A stretch of 64,000 nt of DNA. Origin: Pontibacter litorisediminis (GTDB lineage: Bacteria > Bacteroidota > Bacteroidia > Cytophagales > Hymenobacteraceae). Below are positions 48,965 through 58,747 of this stretch, piece by piece. Position numbers and translations under genes: made by a program. The DNA lies in assembly GCF_029360645.1 (NCBI RefSeq), contig NZ_JARDUA010000001.1, forward strand, positions 992,001 through 1,056,000, read 5' to 3'. A model generated the notes under the pieces. It did not search any database. It had not been told where the DNA came from and saw only the letters and a list, made by a program, of their open reading frames with translations. Numbering within the stretch: position 1 is the first letter of the stretch; every line of letters begins with the position of its first letter.

Positions 48965-50899
48965 ATGATATTAGATTCTAAAATTCCGGGAGGCCCATTG
49001 GCTGAGAAGTGGGATAAACATAAATTTGATGTAAAGCTGGTTAACCCGGCTAATAAGCGTAAATACGACATTATTGTGGTAGGTACGGGCCTTGCCGGTG
49101 CCTCCGCCGCTGCGACCTTCGGCGAGCTTGGCTATAACGTGAAAGCGTTCTGCTTCCAGGATACGCCACGCCGTGCCCACTCTATCGCAGCGCAGGGTGG
49201 TATCAACGCCGCTAAGAACTATCAGAACGACGGCGACTCTGTTTTCCGCCTGTTCTACGACACTATCAAAGGGGGAGACTACCGCGCCCGTGAGGCAAAC
49301 GTGTACCGCCTCGCGCAGGTGTCTGTCAACATCATCGACCAGTGCGTGGCACAGGGTGTACCTTTTGCCCGTGATTACGGCGGGCTGCTGGCCAACCGTT
49401 CCTTCGGTGGTGCTCAGGTATCCCGTACCTTCTACGCCCGTGGCCAAACCGGACAGCAGCTGCTGCTGGGAGCTTACTCTGCCCTGAACCGCCAGATCGC
49501 TTACGGTAAAGTGAAAATGTACCCGCGCACCGAGATGCTGGACCTGGTAATGGTGGATGGTAAAGCACGTGGTATCGTCGTTCGTAACCTGATCACAGGC
49601 AAGATCGAGTCTCACAGCGCTCACGCGGTAGTATTGGCAACAGGTGGCTACGGCAACGTGTTCTTCCTATCTACTAACGCGATGGGCTCTAACGCCACCG
49701 CCGCCTGGAGAGCCTACAAGAAAGGTGCCTTGTTCGCTAACCCTTGCTATACTCAGATTCACCCGACCTGTATCCCGGTTTCCGGAGGTTACCAGTCTAA
49801 GCTGACGCTGATGTCAGAGTCGCTGCGTAACGACGGGCGTGTGTGGGTGCCCAAGACAAAAGAGATCGCCGAGAGACTCAGAAGAGGCGAAATCACGGTG
49901 AACGACATTGCCGAAGCTGACCGCGACTACTACCTGGAGCGCAAATACCCTGCCTTCGGTAACCTGGTACCGCGCGACGTGGCTTCCCGTAACGCCAAGC
50001 TGGTGTGCGACGAGGGCCGCGGTGTGGGTGCTTCCGGGCTTGCGGTATACCTGGATTTTGCCGACGCTATCAAGCGCGACGGGCAGCCTGCCATTGCAGC
50101 CAAATATGGTAACCTCTTCGAGATGTATGAGAAAATCACCGACGAGAACCCGTACGAAAGACCAATGCGCATCTATCCGGCTGTACACTACACCATGGGT
50201 GGCCTGTGGGTTGACTACAACCTGATGACAAACATCCCTGGATTGTATGCTGCCGGTGAGGCCAACTTCTCTGACCACGGTGCCAACCGCCTAGGTGCCT
50301 CTGCCCTTATGCAAGGCCTGGCCGACGGTTACTTTGTGCTGCCATACACCATTGGCGACTACCTGGCTAAAATGCCTTATGATAAAGTTCCTGTGGATCA
50401 CCCGGCCTTCAAAGAGGCTGAACAAAGTGTGATAGACACTAATAACAAGCTTCTATCGATAAAAGGTACCCGCACGGTAGACGATTTCCACAAGCAACTG
50501 GGCAACATCATGTGGGAGTACTGCGGTATGGCCCGTAATGCGGAAGGCCTTCAGTTCGCGAAGCAGGAAATCCGTAAGCTGCGTGAAGAGTTCTGGCGCG
50601 ATGTGAAGGTTGTTGGTGTAAACGAAGAGCTGAACATAACGCTAGAAAAAGCCAACCGCGTGGCAGACTTCCTGGAACTGGGAGAGCTGATGGTGGAAGA
50701 CGCCCTGCACAGAAACGAATCTTGCGGTGGCCACTTCCGTGAAGAGTACCAGACACCGGAGAACGAGGCCCTGCGTGACGACGAGAACTTTGCTTATGTA
50801 GCCGCCTGGGAATTTGCAGGCGTGGGCAACGACCCGGTGCTGCACAAAGAAGAGCTCAAGTTCGAGAACGTGAAGCTGACGCAGCGTAGCTATAAGTAA
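48965..50899 (+). CDS. sdhA: succinate dehydrogenase/fumarate reductase flavoprotein subunit
   Basis: The 644-residue catalytic subunit has the FAD-binding fingerprint [23 protein letters not shown] and the covalent FAD site [17 protein letters not shown], where His is the attachment residue. Substrate-binding parts are THPTCIP-like [11 protein letters not shown] and the C-terminal [46 protein letters not shown]. It oxidises succinate to fumarate, or the reverse under anaerobic conditions. It follows sdhC after 21 bp. No AAGTATA word was noticed in it. Confidence 0.97.
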   Translation: MILDSKIPGGPLAEKWDKHKFDVKLVNPANKRKYDIIVVGTGLAGASAAATFGELGYNVKAFCFQDTPRRAHSIAAQGGINAAKNYQNDGDSVFRLFYDTIKGGDYRAREANVYRLAQVSVNIIDQCVAQGVPFARDYGGLLANRSFGGAQVSRTFYARGQTGQQLLLGAYSALNRQIAYGKVKMYPRTEMLDLVMVDGKARGIVVRNLITGKIESHSAHAVVLATGGYGNVFFLSTNAMGSNATAAWRAYKKGALFANPCYTQIHPTCIPVSGGYQSKLTLMSESLRNDGRVWVPKTKEIAERLRRGEITVNDIAEADRDYYLERKYPAFGNLVPRDVASRNAKLVCDEGRGVGASGLAVYLDFADAIKRDGQPAIAAKYGNLFEMYEKITDENPYERPMRIYPAVHYTMGGLWVDYNLMTNIPGLYAAGEANFSDHGANRLGASALMQGLADGYFVLPYTIGDYLAKMPYDKVPVDHPAFKEAEQSVIDTNNKLLSIKGTRTVDDFHKQLGNIMWEYCGMARNAEGLQFAKQEIRKLREEFWRDVKVVGVNEELNITLEKANRVADFLELGELMVEDALHRNESCGGHFREEYQTPENEALRDDENFAYVAAWEFAGVGNDPVLHKEELKFENVKLTQRSYK

Positions 50900-50994
50900 T
50901 GGTTAATTGACAATTGAGAATGCATAAGAAGTCTTGAGTGAGACAATTTATAAGTTCTTAATTCCCTGATTCTTAATTTGTAATTAATAAGAAA
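50900..50994. repeat. A+T-rich spacer between sdhA and sdhB
   Basis: The 95-bp spacer contains GGTTAATTGACAATTGAG and further TTAAT/AATTG words, a form of intergenic repeat common in Bacteroidota. It is unusually long and repetitive for the inside of an operon. Confidence 0.45.
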
Positions 50995-51777
50995 ATGGCT
51001 GGAAGTAATCCAAATGCTAAACCAATGGACCTTACGCTAAAGGTTTGGCGCCAAAAAGATAGAAATGCAGCAGGTCAGATGGTGACCTACCCTGTAAAGG
51101 GCATCTCTCCGGATATGTCTTTCCTGGAGATGATGGACGTACTAAACGAGGACCTGCTCCTGAAAGGCGAAGACCCGATCGCCTTCGATCACGACTGCCG
51201 TGAAGGTATCTGCGGTATGTGCAGCCTCTTCATCAACGGCCGTCCGCACGGCCCGGAGCGCGGCACTACCACATGCCAGCTGCACATGCGCCACTTCAAG
51301 GATGGCGACACGATCACGATCGAACCTTGGAGAGCCGCGGCTTTCCCGGTGCATAAGGACCTGGTAGTAGACCGTTCCGCGTTCGACCGTATTCAGCAGG
51401 CAGGAGGTTATGTATCCGTGAACACGGGAGGTGTGCCTGACGCCAATGCTATTCCTATCCCGAAATCTATTGCTGACAAAGCCTTTGACGCTGCGACCTG
51501 TATTGGCTGCGGCGCCTGTGTGGCGGCCTGTAAAAATGCCTCTGCCATGCTGTTTGTTAGTGCTAAGGTTTCTCAGCTTGCCATGCTGCCACAAGGTAAA
51601 ACAGAACGCAAAACTCGCGTGGAGAACATGGTGGCTCAGATGGACATTGAGGGCTTCGGTTCCTGTACTAACACGGGCGCCTGCGCGGCTGAGTGCCCGG
51701 TTGGCATCTCCCTGGAGAACATCAACATGCTGAGAAGAGAGTTTATCGCTGCTAAAGCTACTTCTGAAAACCTGTAG
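50995..51777 (+). CDS. sdhB: succinate dehydrogenase/fumarate reductase iron-sulfur subunit
   Basis: The 260-residue subunit has the plant-type [2Fe-2S] site ([22 protein letters not shown] and TTCQLHM) and two ferredoxin-like sites ([18 protein letters not shown] and [16 protein letters not shown]). It carries electrons from the flavoprotein to the cytochrome b subunit. It completes the order sdhC-sdhA-sdhB typical of Bacteroidota. It is followed by a strong terminator. Confidence 0.96.
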   Translation: MAGSNPNAKPMDLTLKVWRQKDRNAAGQMVTYPVKGISPDMSFLEMMDVLNEDLLLKGEDPIAFDHDCREGICGMCSLFINGRPHGPERGTTTCQLHMRHFKDGDTITIEPWRAAAFPVHKDLVVDRSAFDRIQQAGGYVSVNTGGVPDANAIPIPKSIADKAFDAATCIGCGACVAACKNASAMLFVSAKVSQLAMLPQGKTERKTRVENMVAQMDIEGFGSCTNTGACAAECPVGISLENINMLRREFIAAKATSENL

Positions 51778-51797
51778 CCACAGCGCTTTTAAGGTAT

Positions 51798-51835
51798 AAA
51801 AAGGCGAGGCAGCTACTGCACTCGCCTTTTTTATT
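51798..51835 (+). terminator. terminator of sdhCAB
   Basis: AAAAAGGCGAG pairs with CTCGCCTTTTT around a 12-base loop, with a longer T-run after it. It lies 20 bp past the sdhB stop. Confidence 0.88.
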
Positions 51836-51962
51836 TTTATATCTTCAACTATTGTTATACTTTGTAGCCTTAGGGGTTAAAGTAGCCTGTTCAAAACCTA
51901 CAGCAACAAATCAGGTTAAGTATAACAAAAGCAAACAGGCTGTAGACGGAACAGAACAACGT

Positions 51963-52487
51963 ATGATCACACTAATATCAGGCACTAACAGGCCACAATC
52001 CAACTCCAGAGCGATTGTAGACCTCTATGGCAAAATGCTGGCCGAGCGCGGCGAAGCTTACCAGGTACTGGATTTGGCCGATCTACCGGCAGATTTTACG
52101 GTTACAGCACTCTACGACAATACCGGCAAAAACGAGGCGTTCAACAAGCTCTCGGCCATGATCGCAACATCAGACAAGTTCGTATTCGTGGTGCCGGAGT
52201 ATAACTCCTCGTTCCCGGGTGTGCTGAAGGCTTTTATAGATGGACTCTCCTACCCTTTCACCTTTAAGGATAAGAAGGGAGCCCTGATCGGGCTCTCCTC
52301 CGGCATGCAAGGCAGCGGGATTTCGCTTAGCCACCTATCCGATGTCTTGAACTACCTGGGCATGCACGTGATGGCGATGCGCCTGAAGTTGGCCCACATT
52401 GAGAAAAACTTCGACGGGAAGCAATTAACGAATAAGTTTTACCAGGAACTGCTGGAGCAGCACGTGGATCAGTTTCTAAAGTTCTAA
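51963..52487 (+). CDS. NADPH-dependent FMN reductase-family flavoprotein
   Basis: The 174-residue protein starts with a flavodoxin-like strand and phosphate loop (MITLISGTNRPQSNSRAIVDLYG). The FMN/NAD(P)H site FVVPEYNSSFPGVLKAFIDGLSYPF and GALIGLSSGMQGSGISLSHL follow. This matches the NADPH:quinone/azoreductase-like FMN_red family. Its substrate may be quinone, chromate or free flavin. I choose the ATG at 51963, because upstream in-frame sequence from a TTG has no family similarity. It is monocistronic and converges on ftsZ. Confidence 0.9.
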   Translation: MITLISGTNRPQSNSRAIVDLYGKMLAERGEAYQVLDLADLPADFTVTALYDNTGKNEAFNKLSAMIATSDKFVFVVPEYNSSFPGVLKAFIDGLSYPFTFKDKKGALIGLSSGMQGSGISLSHLSDVLNYLGMHVMAMRLKLAHIEKNFDGKQLTNKFYQELLEQHVDQFLKF

Positions 52488-52500
52488 TGTGTACATCAAG

Positions 52501-52555
52501 TATAAAACATAAAAAAGGGCTGCAAGTTAATTGCAGCCCTTTTTTATGTTTTATA
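52501..52555. terminator. perfect bidirectional terminator between the FMN reductase gene and ftsZ
   Basis: Two 25-bp arms (beginning TATAAAACATAAAAAAGGGC) pair without mismatch around the loop GTTAA. T-runs inside both arms make it active in both directions. It ends the dcw cluster, 12 bp from the ftsZ stop. Confidence 0.93.
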
Positions 52556-52566
52556 CTTGGGTTCGC

Positions 52567-54135
52567 TTAATCCACGTTGTCGTGCAGGAAGCGGTTATCG
52601 CCCAGGATCTCGTTATCGTCGTTCAGGTTAAAGCGGGAGATGTTGCGCTCAGAAGAGTGTGCTACTCTGTCCAGGGCTACGTTGCGTCGCAAGTATGCAG
52701 GAACCTCCAGCTTCTCTTTGATAGCCTCAGATGTTGTCTCTGAGCTCAGCATGCGCAGGCGCTCACGACGTTCCTCGGCCCGGCGCTGCATCAGCTCACG
52801 CTCTTCAGCCAAACGCTGCGCAGCTTCGCGCTGCTCACGCACCTCACGTGCTTCTTCCTCGCGGTAGCTGTTCTGGAACATGTTGTCGTTTTGCGTTCCG
52901 CCGTCCAACTCGAACACGATGCGCTGTGGTTGCTGCGGCTGCGTTGGCTGCTCAGCACGACGAGGCGCATTGTTATCATAATTAGTGGTTGGCTGCTGAG
53001 GTGCTGGCGCTGCAGGCTTAGGCGCGGCAACCGGAGCAGGCGCAGGCTTTGCAAACGCAGTAACCTCTGGCGCCACTTCCGGCTTAGCAGACTCAGCTAC
53101 TTCAATTTTTTTTTGGCTATCCAAATCAAACACCGTTTTCTTTGGCTCAATAATGCTCTCCGCATCGCTGGCAAAGCCAGTGGCTATCACAGTTACGCGA
53201 ATGCTCTGACCCAGCGAAGCGTCAATGCCATGGCCAAAGATAACCTCAGCCTCTTGGCCGGCTTTGTCCTGAATATATTCGGTGATTTCCGTCAACTCAT
53301 CCATTTCCAGTTCGGCTTGCTCACCAGACATAATGGAAAGCAGGATCCTCTGAGCCCCGTGGATATCCGTATTGTTCAGCAATGGAGAAGAAAGCGCCTC
53401 CTCAGCGGCACGAAGAGCGCGGCCCTCGCCCTCTGTTGTCGCAGAACCCATCACTGCGGCACCAGAGTCTTTCATAACCGTTTTCACGTCCTCAAAGTCC
53501 ACGTTCACCTCAGCGGTAACCGTTATGATTTCAGCAATAGACTTCGCGGCAGTCGTCAACACGTTATCCGCCTTTGCAAAAGCCTCACGGATGGTTAGGT
53601 TACCGAACATCTCGCGCAGCTTGTCGTTCAGGATCACCAGAATCGTATCGCAGTTCTCCCCAAGTTCCTTAACACCGTTCTCTGCGGCTGTCTTTTTCTT
53701 TCTGCCTTCGAATGCAAACGGGGCTGTTACGATACCCACTGTCAGGATTCCTAACTCCTTCGCCACTTTGGCAATAACAGGAGCGGCACCGGTACCAGTA
53801 CCTCCACCCATACCCGCAGTGATAAACACCATCTTGGTATCATTGCTCAGCATTTCACGAATCTCCTCCTTACTTTCCAGAGCGGCTTGTTTACCTTTCT
53901 CAGGGTTGGCACCGGCACCAAGCCCCTCTGTCAGGTTCTCACCAATTTGTAGCCTGTTAGGCACAGCGGCACTCTGCAGCGCCTGTGCGTCTGTGTTACA
54001 GATGATGAACTCTACGTCTTTGATGCCCTGATTGTACATGTGGTTTACAGCGTTGCTGCCACCACCTCCAACACCGATCACCTTGATGATAGATTTACCG
54101 CCGGCCGGTAAATCAAATGCATATGCTGATGTCAT
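52567..54135 (-). CDS. ftsZ: cell division protein FtsZ
   Basis: The 522-residue tubulin homologue forms the division ring. The GTPase core (about residues 10-325) has GVGGGGSNAVNHMYNQGI, GLGAGANPEKGKQAA and the tubulin signature GMGGGTGTGAAPVIAKVA. The C-terminal linker (about 340-430) is Pro/Ala/Gln-rich, followed by an Arg/Glu-rich helical stretch (EEAREVREQREAAQRLAEERELMQRRAEERRERLRML). A conserved tail IKEKLEVPAYLRRNVALD follows, which should bind FtsA. The gene is the last of the dcw cluster, 38 bp after ftsA. Confidence 0.97.
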   Translation of the reverse strand: MTSAYAFDLPAGGKSIIKVIGVGGGGSNAVNHMYNQGIKDVEFIICNTDAQALQSAAVPNRLQIGENLTEGLGAGANPEKGKQAALESKEEIREMLSNDTKMVFITAGMGGGTGTGAAPVIAKVAKELGILTVGIVTAPFAFEGRKKKTAAENGVKELGENCDTILVILNDKLREMFGNLTIREAFAKADNVLTTAAKSIAEIITVTAEVNVDFEDVKTVMKDSGAAVMGSATTEGEGRALRAAEEALSSPLLNNTDIHGAQRILLSIMSGEQAELEMDELTEITEYIQDKAGQEAEVIFGHGIDASLGQSIRVTVIATGFASDAESIIEPKKTVFDLDSQKKIEVAESAKPEVAPEVTAFAKPAPAPVAAPKPAAPAPQQPTTNYDNNAPRRAEQPTQPQQPQRIVFELDGGTQNDNMFQNSYREEEAREVREQREAAQRLAEERELMQRRAEERRERLRMLSSETTSEAIKEKLEVPAYLRRNVALDRVAHSSERNISRFNLNDDNEILGDNRFLHDNVD

Positions 54136-54173
54136 ACTAATGTCTCCTGCTTATTATGGGTTGATAAGTTTTT

Positions 54174-55490
54174 TTAGTCAATATCGTCTGATAAGAAACC
54201 CTTGAGTTTCTGCAGCAGTCCCCCGCCGCTGTTATTATTTGTTGTTGGCTTCGGCTCCACGGCTTTGTTAAACACCTGTGGCTGCTCTACCTCGGCACGG
54301 CGTTCCACGCGCTGGTCCAGCGGGTAGTAGCCTGCCAGCACCAAGCCAACGCTTGTTGCATACATAGGCCCTTTCACGGCATCCACCTTCGATCTGCCCA
54401 AGTGCTCGTTCGGATAACCGATGCGGGTATCCATGCCGGTGATGTACTCCACCAGCTGCACCAGGTTCTGGAGCTGTGCACCGCCCCCTGTGATCACGAT
54501 ACCACCGGCAAGGCTGTTGGCATAGCCAGAGCGTACGATCTCAGCATATACCAATTCCACAATCTCCTCCATTCTCGCCTCAATTATGTAGGCGAGGTTC
54601 TTAAGCGAGATTTCCTTCGGTGTGCGGTCACGCAGACCAGGAATAGAAACAATCTCATTTTCAGATGCCTCGTCGGCAATCGCGCGCCCAAACTTCACCT
54701 TCAGCTGCTCAGCCTGGTTTTGCATCACCATGCAACCCTGCTTGATATCAGACGTGATAATGTTGCCTCCGAAAGGAAGAACTGCCGTATGGCGTATAAT
54801 ATTGTCTTTGAATATGGCTAAGTCGGTTGTGCCGCCGCCGATATCCACCAGTGCCACGCCTGCCTCTTTCTCCTCGTCGCTCAGTACCGACATACTTGAT
54901 GCCAGCGGCTCCAGGATCAGCTGGTCTACCTCCAGCCCGGCCCGCAGCACACACTTATTGATGTTGTTGATGGCATTGGACTGCGCCGTAATGATATGGA
55001 AGTTCCCTTCCAGGCGCACCCCCGACATACCTACCGGGTCCACGATGCCCTCTTCATAATCTACCTTGTACTCCTGTGGCATTACGTGGATGATCTCGCT
55101 GCCCGGCGGGGTTACCAGACGGTACATATCATTGGTAAGGCGGTTCACGTCCTCCACCGTAATCTCGTCGTCTGATACCTGGCGCGTGATGCTTCCGTTG
55201 TGCTGCAGGCTTTTGATATGCTGCCCTGCTATGCCCACGTTCACCACGCCGATGTTAATGCCGGATTGCTCCTCGGCCTGACGGATCGCTTTCTTGATGG
55301 CGTCGACTGTCTTGTCGATGTTGCTCACGATGCCTCTCACCACACCTTCCGACGTGGCTTTACCCATGCCCAGGATCTCCAGCTTGCCAAATTCATTTCT
55401 CCGACCTACAAGTGCGCAAACCTTGGTTGTCCCAATATCCAAGCCTACTACTATTTTGTCGTTCTGCATATCTATGTTTGTTATTCGCAA
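54174..55490 (-). CDS. ftsA: cell division protein FtsA
   Basis: The 438-residue actin-like protein tethers FtsZ to the membrane. It has the phosphate-1 motif VVGLDIGTTKVCALVG, the phosphate-2 motif GVALVDIGGGTTDLAIF and the adenosine motif SLAGGIVITGGGAQLQNL. The C-terminal end GGGLLQKLKGFLSDDID contains the amphipathic membrane-targeting helix. It overlaps ftsQ by 10 bp, which indicates translational coupling. Confidence 0.97.
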   Translation of the reverse strand: MRITNIDMQNDKIVVGLDIGTTKVCALVGRRNEFGKLEILGMGKATSEGVVRGIVSNIDKTVDAIKKAIRQAEEQSGINIGVVNVGIAGQHIKSLQHNGSITRQVSDDEITVEDVNRLTNDMYRLVTPPGSEIIHVMPQEYKVDYEEGIVDPVGMSGVRLEGNFHIITAQSNAINNINKCVLRAGLEVDQLILEPLASSMSVLSDEEKEAGVALVDIGGGTTDLAIFKDNIIRHTAVLPFGGNIITSDIKQGCMVMQNQAEQLKVKFGRAIADEASENEIVSIPGLRDRTPKEISLKNLAYIIEARMEEIVELVYAEIVRSGYANSLAGGIVITGGGAQLQNLVQLVEYITGMDTRIGYPNEHLGRSKVDAVKGPMYATSVGLVLAGYYPLDQRVERRAEVEQPQVFNKAVEPKPTTNNNSGGGLLQKLKGFLSDDID

Positions 55491-56242
55491 ATAATCTGAT
55501 CTTCGTACTCCACGTTAACCCTCTTGTAGCGCTCCCAGCCCATGGTGGGCAGCACCTCTTTGTAGAGTATGGCTAACTTTTTAAATTTCTCCTCCACCTT
55601 ATCCGGTTTGCCGAACTCAATCGTGTGTTCGCCTACCTGCGGCAGAAAAGATACCTTGCCTTTGCCGTCTATGTGCATCTGGGCAAGCTGCGCCTTCCAA
55701 AACTCGTCGTTCTCGATGAACTGGAGCAAAGCAAGGTATGAATGGCCTAAAGAATCTTTAAAGAATCCTCGGTCAGTTGGCTTTATAAGAGCTGACTTGG
55801 TTATTGGGATTACACGTGCCGTGTATCTGTCGGAGAGAGGAAGAATGGTCCCCTCAGCATCGATGTAGACATCTTGATCTGGTCGTATAATTCTAGCAAT
55901 AGGCCTGTTCTGTTTTACAAATACCTGGATGTTGCCATCTAACCCTCTGTAGACCTCGGCATCCTTCACAAATTTATGCGATTCTATGCGTTTTTCAAGG
56001 TTTTTAAGGTCGATATGCTCGTTTGGTAGACCTTCAAGTTTGCGCTCGCCTTCTCGTGTTAGCAAGCCTCGAACTTCCTTATCCCCAATAAAGTAATTGT
56101 TGTACTCATTATCAATTTTTATTGTCACTTTTTCACAGATTTTTTCATTTTGTCTGGAAGACGCAAAACCTGCGAGTGCCCCGATTGATAGGATGCTACA
56201 ACCTGCAAAAATTAAAGATTTTATTCTACTATTCAAGCCCAT
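55481..56242 (-). CDS. ftsQ: cell division protein FtsQ/DivIB
   Basis: The 253-residue protein has one N-terminal membrane helix (SLIFAGCSILSIGALAGFAS). A periplasmic POTRA-like region follows (VTIKIDNEYNNYFIGDKEVRGLLT) and then a beta domain (AEVYRGLDGNIQVFVKQNRPIARIIRPDQDVYIDAEGTILPLSD). Its position between murC and ftsA in the dcw cluster supports the call. It recruits later division proteins at the septum. Sequence conservation is lower than for its neighbours, as usual for FtsQ. It overlaps murC by 14 bp and ftsA by 10 bp. Confidence 0.93.
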   Translation of the reverse strand: MGLNSRIKSLIFAGCSILSIGALAGFASSRQNEKICEKVTIKIDNEYNNYFIGDKEVRGLLTREGERKLEGLPNEHIDLKNLEKRIESHKFVKDAEVYRGLDGNIQVFVKQNRPIARIIRPDQDVYIDAEGTILPLSDRYTARVIPITKSALIKPTDRGFFKDSLGHSYLALLQFIENDEFWKAQLAQMHIDGKGKVSFLPQVGEHTIEFGKPDKVEEKFKKLAILYKEVLPTMGWERYKRVNVEYEDQIICE

Positions 56243-57638
56243 ACCTCTTATTTTCTAAAAAATTTCTGATAGGCTTAACCAGCGTGTCGATGTCGCCGGC
56301 ACCCACAGTGGCCAGCACATCAAAATCGCCGTTTTTAAGCAGGTTTTCCACGATTTCCTCCTTATGCAGCAGCTCCTTCACAGGGCTTGTCACCTGCTCC
56401 AGAATCATGTCGGAGGTAACTCCTGGCAGGGGCTTCTCCCGCGCCGGGTATATGTCCAGCAGCACCAGCTCATCGGCCTTGCTCAGGCTCTCGGCAAACT
56501 CCGCGGCAAAGTCGCGGGTGCGCGTAAAGAGGTGCGGCTGAAATATCACTTTTATTTTCTTGTTTGGGTAAAGCGCTCGTAATGAACCCATAAAGGCATC
56601 GATCTCCTTCGGGTGGTGCGCGTAATCGTCGATATATACTTTGCCCTGTCCCTCATACACAAACTCGAAGCGGCGCTTCACACCGGTAAAAGCCTCCACG
56701 CCGGCCTTTATACTTTGGGCCGGCACCTGCAGCACTTGCGCCGCCAGGATGGCCGCCAGAGTATTCTCTGCATTATGAAAACCGGGTACGCCCAGCCTCA
56801 CGCCTTCTATATTCCCGAACGGGCTCACCACGTCAAACTCAAACCAGCGCCCGTTCACCTGCAGCTGCTGCACATAGGCATCGCCGCTGTTCAGGCTATA
56901 CTTGTATACCTGCACCCCTTCCCGCACCTGCTCGGTCAAGCGCGAATCGGTATCGGCTTGTAAGAACAAGTATCCCCCGGGCTTAACCTGGCTAATGAAC
57001 CGCTGGAAAGTTCGGATCAGTTCCTCCCTGTCGCCATAAATATCCAAATGGTCTGGGTCTGCGGAAGTTACGATAGCAATCTCCGGAAACAGCGTCAGGA
57101 ACGAACGGTCATACTCATCAGCCTCCACGACCACCACTTCATTTTCTGTCTCTCCCTTGCCGATCAGCAGATTCGAGTTCAGGTTAGTGGCGATGCCGCC
57201 CAAAAAGGCAGAGCAGTCTACACCGGCATGGTGCAGCAGGTGCGCCACAATGCTGGAGGTGGTGGTTTTACCATGGGTGCCCGCCACGGCCACTGTATGG
57301 GCCGTGGCTGTAATGATACCCAACACCTCGGAGCGCTTCTTGATCGTATAGCCCTGCTCTTTCAGGTAGCCCCATTCGGCATGCTCGGCTGGTACGGCCG
57401 GCGTGAGCACCACCAGGGTCTTTTCTTTGTGCCGGAGCACCTCCTGCGGCAGGTTTGCCACGGCGTCCTGGTAGTGTACAGCAATCCCCTCCTGCTCCAG
57501 TGCCTCGGTCAGTGCGGTGCGGGTTTTATCGTAGCCCCACACCGGAAAGCCCTTAGCCTTGAACCAGCGGGCAAGGGCGCTCATGCCGATGCCGCCAATG
57601 CCAAGGAAGTAGATGTAGCTGTAGTCCTCCAGTCTCAC
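56229..57638 (-). CDS. murC: UDP-N-acetylmuramate--L-alanine ligase
   Basis: This 469-residue cytosolic ligase adds the first amino acid of the peptidoglycan stem. The N-terminal nucleotide-substrate domain has IYFLGIGGIGMSALARWFKAKG, the ATP loop is VAGTHGKTTTSSIVAHLL, and the central domain has VVEADEYDRSFLTLFPEIAIVTSADPDHLDIYG. The C-terminal domain carries YAHHPKEIDAFM. It overlaps murG by 4 bp and ftsQ by 14 bp. No murB or ddl gene is found between murC and ftsQ, unlike the arrangement in Escherichia coli. Confidence 0.97.
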   Translation of the reverse strand: MRLEDYSYIYFLGIGGIGMSALARWFKAKGFPVWGYDKTRTALTEALEQEGIAVHYQDAVANLPQEVLRHKEKTLVVLTPAVPAEHAEWGYLKEQGYTIKKRSEVLGIITATAHTVAVAGTHGKTTTSSIVAHLLHHAGVDCSAFLGGIATNLNSNLLIGKGETENEVVVVEADEYDRSFLTLFPEIAIVTSADPDHLDIYGDREELIRTFQRFISQVKPGGYLFLQADTDSRLTEQVREGVQVYKYSLNSGDAYVQQLQVNGRWFEFDVVSPFGNIEGVRLGVPGFHNAENTLAAILAAQVLQVPAQSIKAGVEAFTGVKRRFEFVYEGQGKVYIDDYAHHPKEIDAFMGSLRALYPNKKIKVIFQPHLFTRTRDFAAEFAESLSKADELVLLDIYPAREKPLPGVTSDMILEQVTSPVKELLHKEEIVENLLKNGDFDVLATVGAGDIDTLVKPIRNFLENKRYGLE

Positions 57639-58747
57639 TTGATCAGTTTTACCAGTTCGTTTACAATATCGGCCGCCGCGTTGGGGCGGGCCATTTTCAG
57701 TATATTCTGTCGCAGCCGCTGCTGCTCCTGTTCATCGTTTAGCAACTGCAGTGCTGTCGGCACCAGTTTCTCCATCGCTTCTGCGTCACGCACCAGTATG
57801 GCTGCGTCCTGCTGCACCAGCGCCATAGCGTTTTTGGTCTGATGGTCTTCTGCCACATTTGGCGACGGCACCAGCACTGCGGGCTTCCCGGCCAGGCACA
57901 GCTCTGAAATAGACAATGCACCGGCTCTTGAGATCACCACGTCGGCGGCGGCATAGGCTAGATCCATGCGCTTGATGAAGTCCAGCGCACGCATGCCCTG
58001 GCCTTTATACTTCGCCTCCAGCTCCTGCGCCTGCGGGAAAAAGGCCTTACCGGTTTGCCAGATCAACTGATAACCAGCATCGGCGATGCTTTGCAACCTT
58101 GCAGCGATACTTTGGTTGATGGTTCGAGCCCCCAGGCTACCCCCGATCACCAACACCGTTTTCTTTTCCGGGTCCAGCCCGAAATGCTGCATCGCCTCCC
58201 CGCGCTTTCCCTCCAGGGCCATGATGTCAGAACGCACCGGGTTTCCGGTCAGCACGAGCTTCTCGGACGGGAAGAACCCCTCCATGCCTGGGTAAGCCAC
58301 GCATACTTTCTGCACCCGCTTGGCCAGCAGCTTGTTGGTGATGCCCGCATAGGAGTTTTGCTCCTGGATCAGGGCCGGGATGCCGCGCGAGGTTGCTGCG
58401 TATAGCAGCGGTCCGCTGGCGTACCCACCCACGCCCACCACGGCGTCGGGCTTAAAGTCTTTTATGATCTTATGCGAGGTACGCACGCTCGACAGCACCT
58501 TGAGCGGGAACGACAGGTTATCCAGCGTCAGCCGTCGCTGCAAACCGCTGATCCAAAGTCCCACTATTTTGTAGCCGGCCTCTGGCACCCGTGTCATCTC
58601 CATTCGCCCCTGTGCCCCCACAAAAAGGATCTCCGCCTCCGGGTTTATTTCCCGCAGGCGGTTGGCAATGGCCACAGCCGGGTAAATGTGCCCGCCGGTG
58701 CCACCGCCGCTAATGATCACGCGATATGGTCTTAGCTCCTTAGGCAT
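57635..58747 (-). CDS. murG: UDP-GlcNAc:undecaprenyl-PP-MurNAc-pentapeptide transferase
   Basis: The 370-residue glycosyltransferase makes lipid II at the inner face of the membrane. It has the first glycine-rich loop RVIISGGGTGGHIYPAVAIAN, the second loop VVGVGGYASGPLLYAAT, GNPVRSDI, VIGGSLGARTINQ, and the donor-binding part DVVISRAGALSISELCLAGKPAVLVPSPNVAEDHQTKNA. It overlaps ftsW by 8 bp and murC by 4 bp. Confidence 0.97.
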   Translation of the reverse strand: MPKELRPYRVIISGGGTGGHIYPAVAIANRLREINPEAEILFVGAQGRMEMTRVPEAGYKIVGLWISGLQRRLTLDNLSFPLKVLSSVRTSHKIIKDFKPDAVVGVGGYASGPLLYAATSRGIPALIQEQNSYAGITNKLLAKRVQKVCVAYPGMEGFFPSEKLVLTGNPVRSDIMALEGKRGEAMQHFGLDPEKKTVLVIGGSLGARTINQSIAARLQSIADAGYQLIWQTGKAFFPQAQELEAKYKGQGMRALDFIKRMDLAYAAADVVISRAGALSISELCLAGKPAVLVPSPNVAEDHQTKNAMALVQQDAAILVRDAEAMEKLVPTALQLLNDEQEQQRLRQNILKMARPNAAADIVNELVKLIK

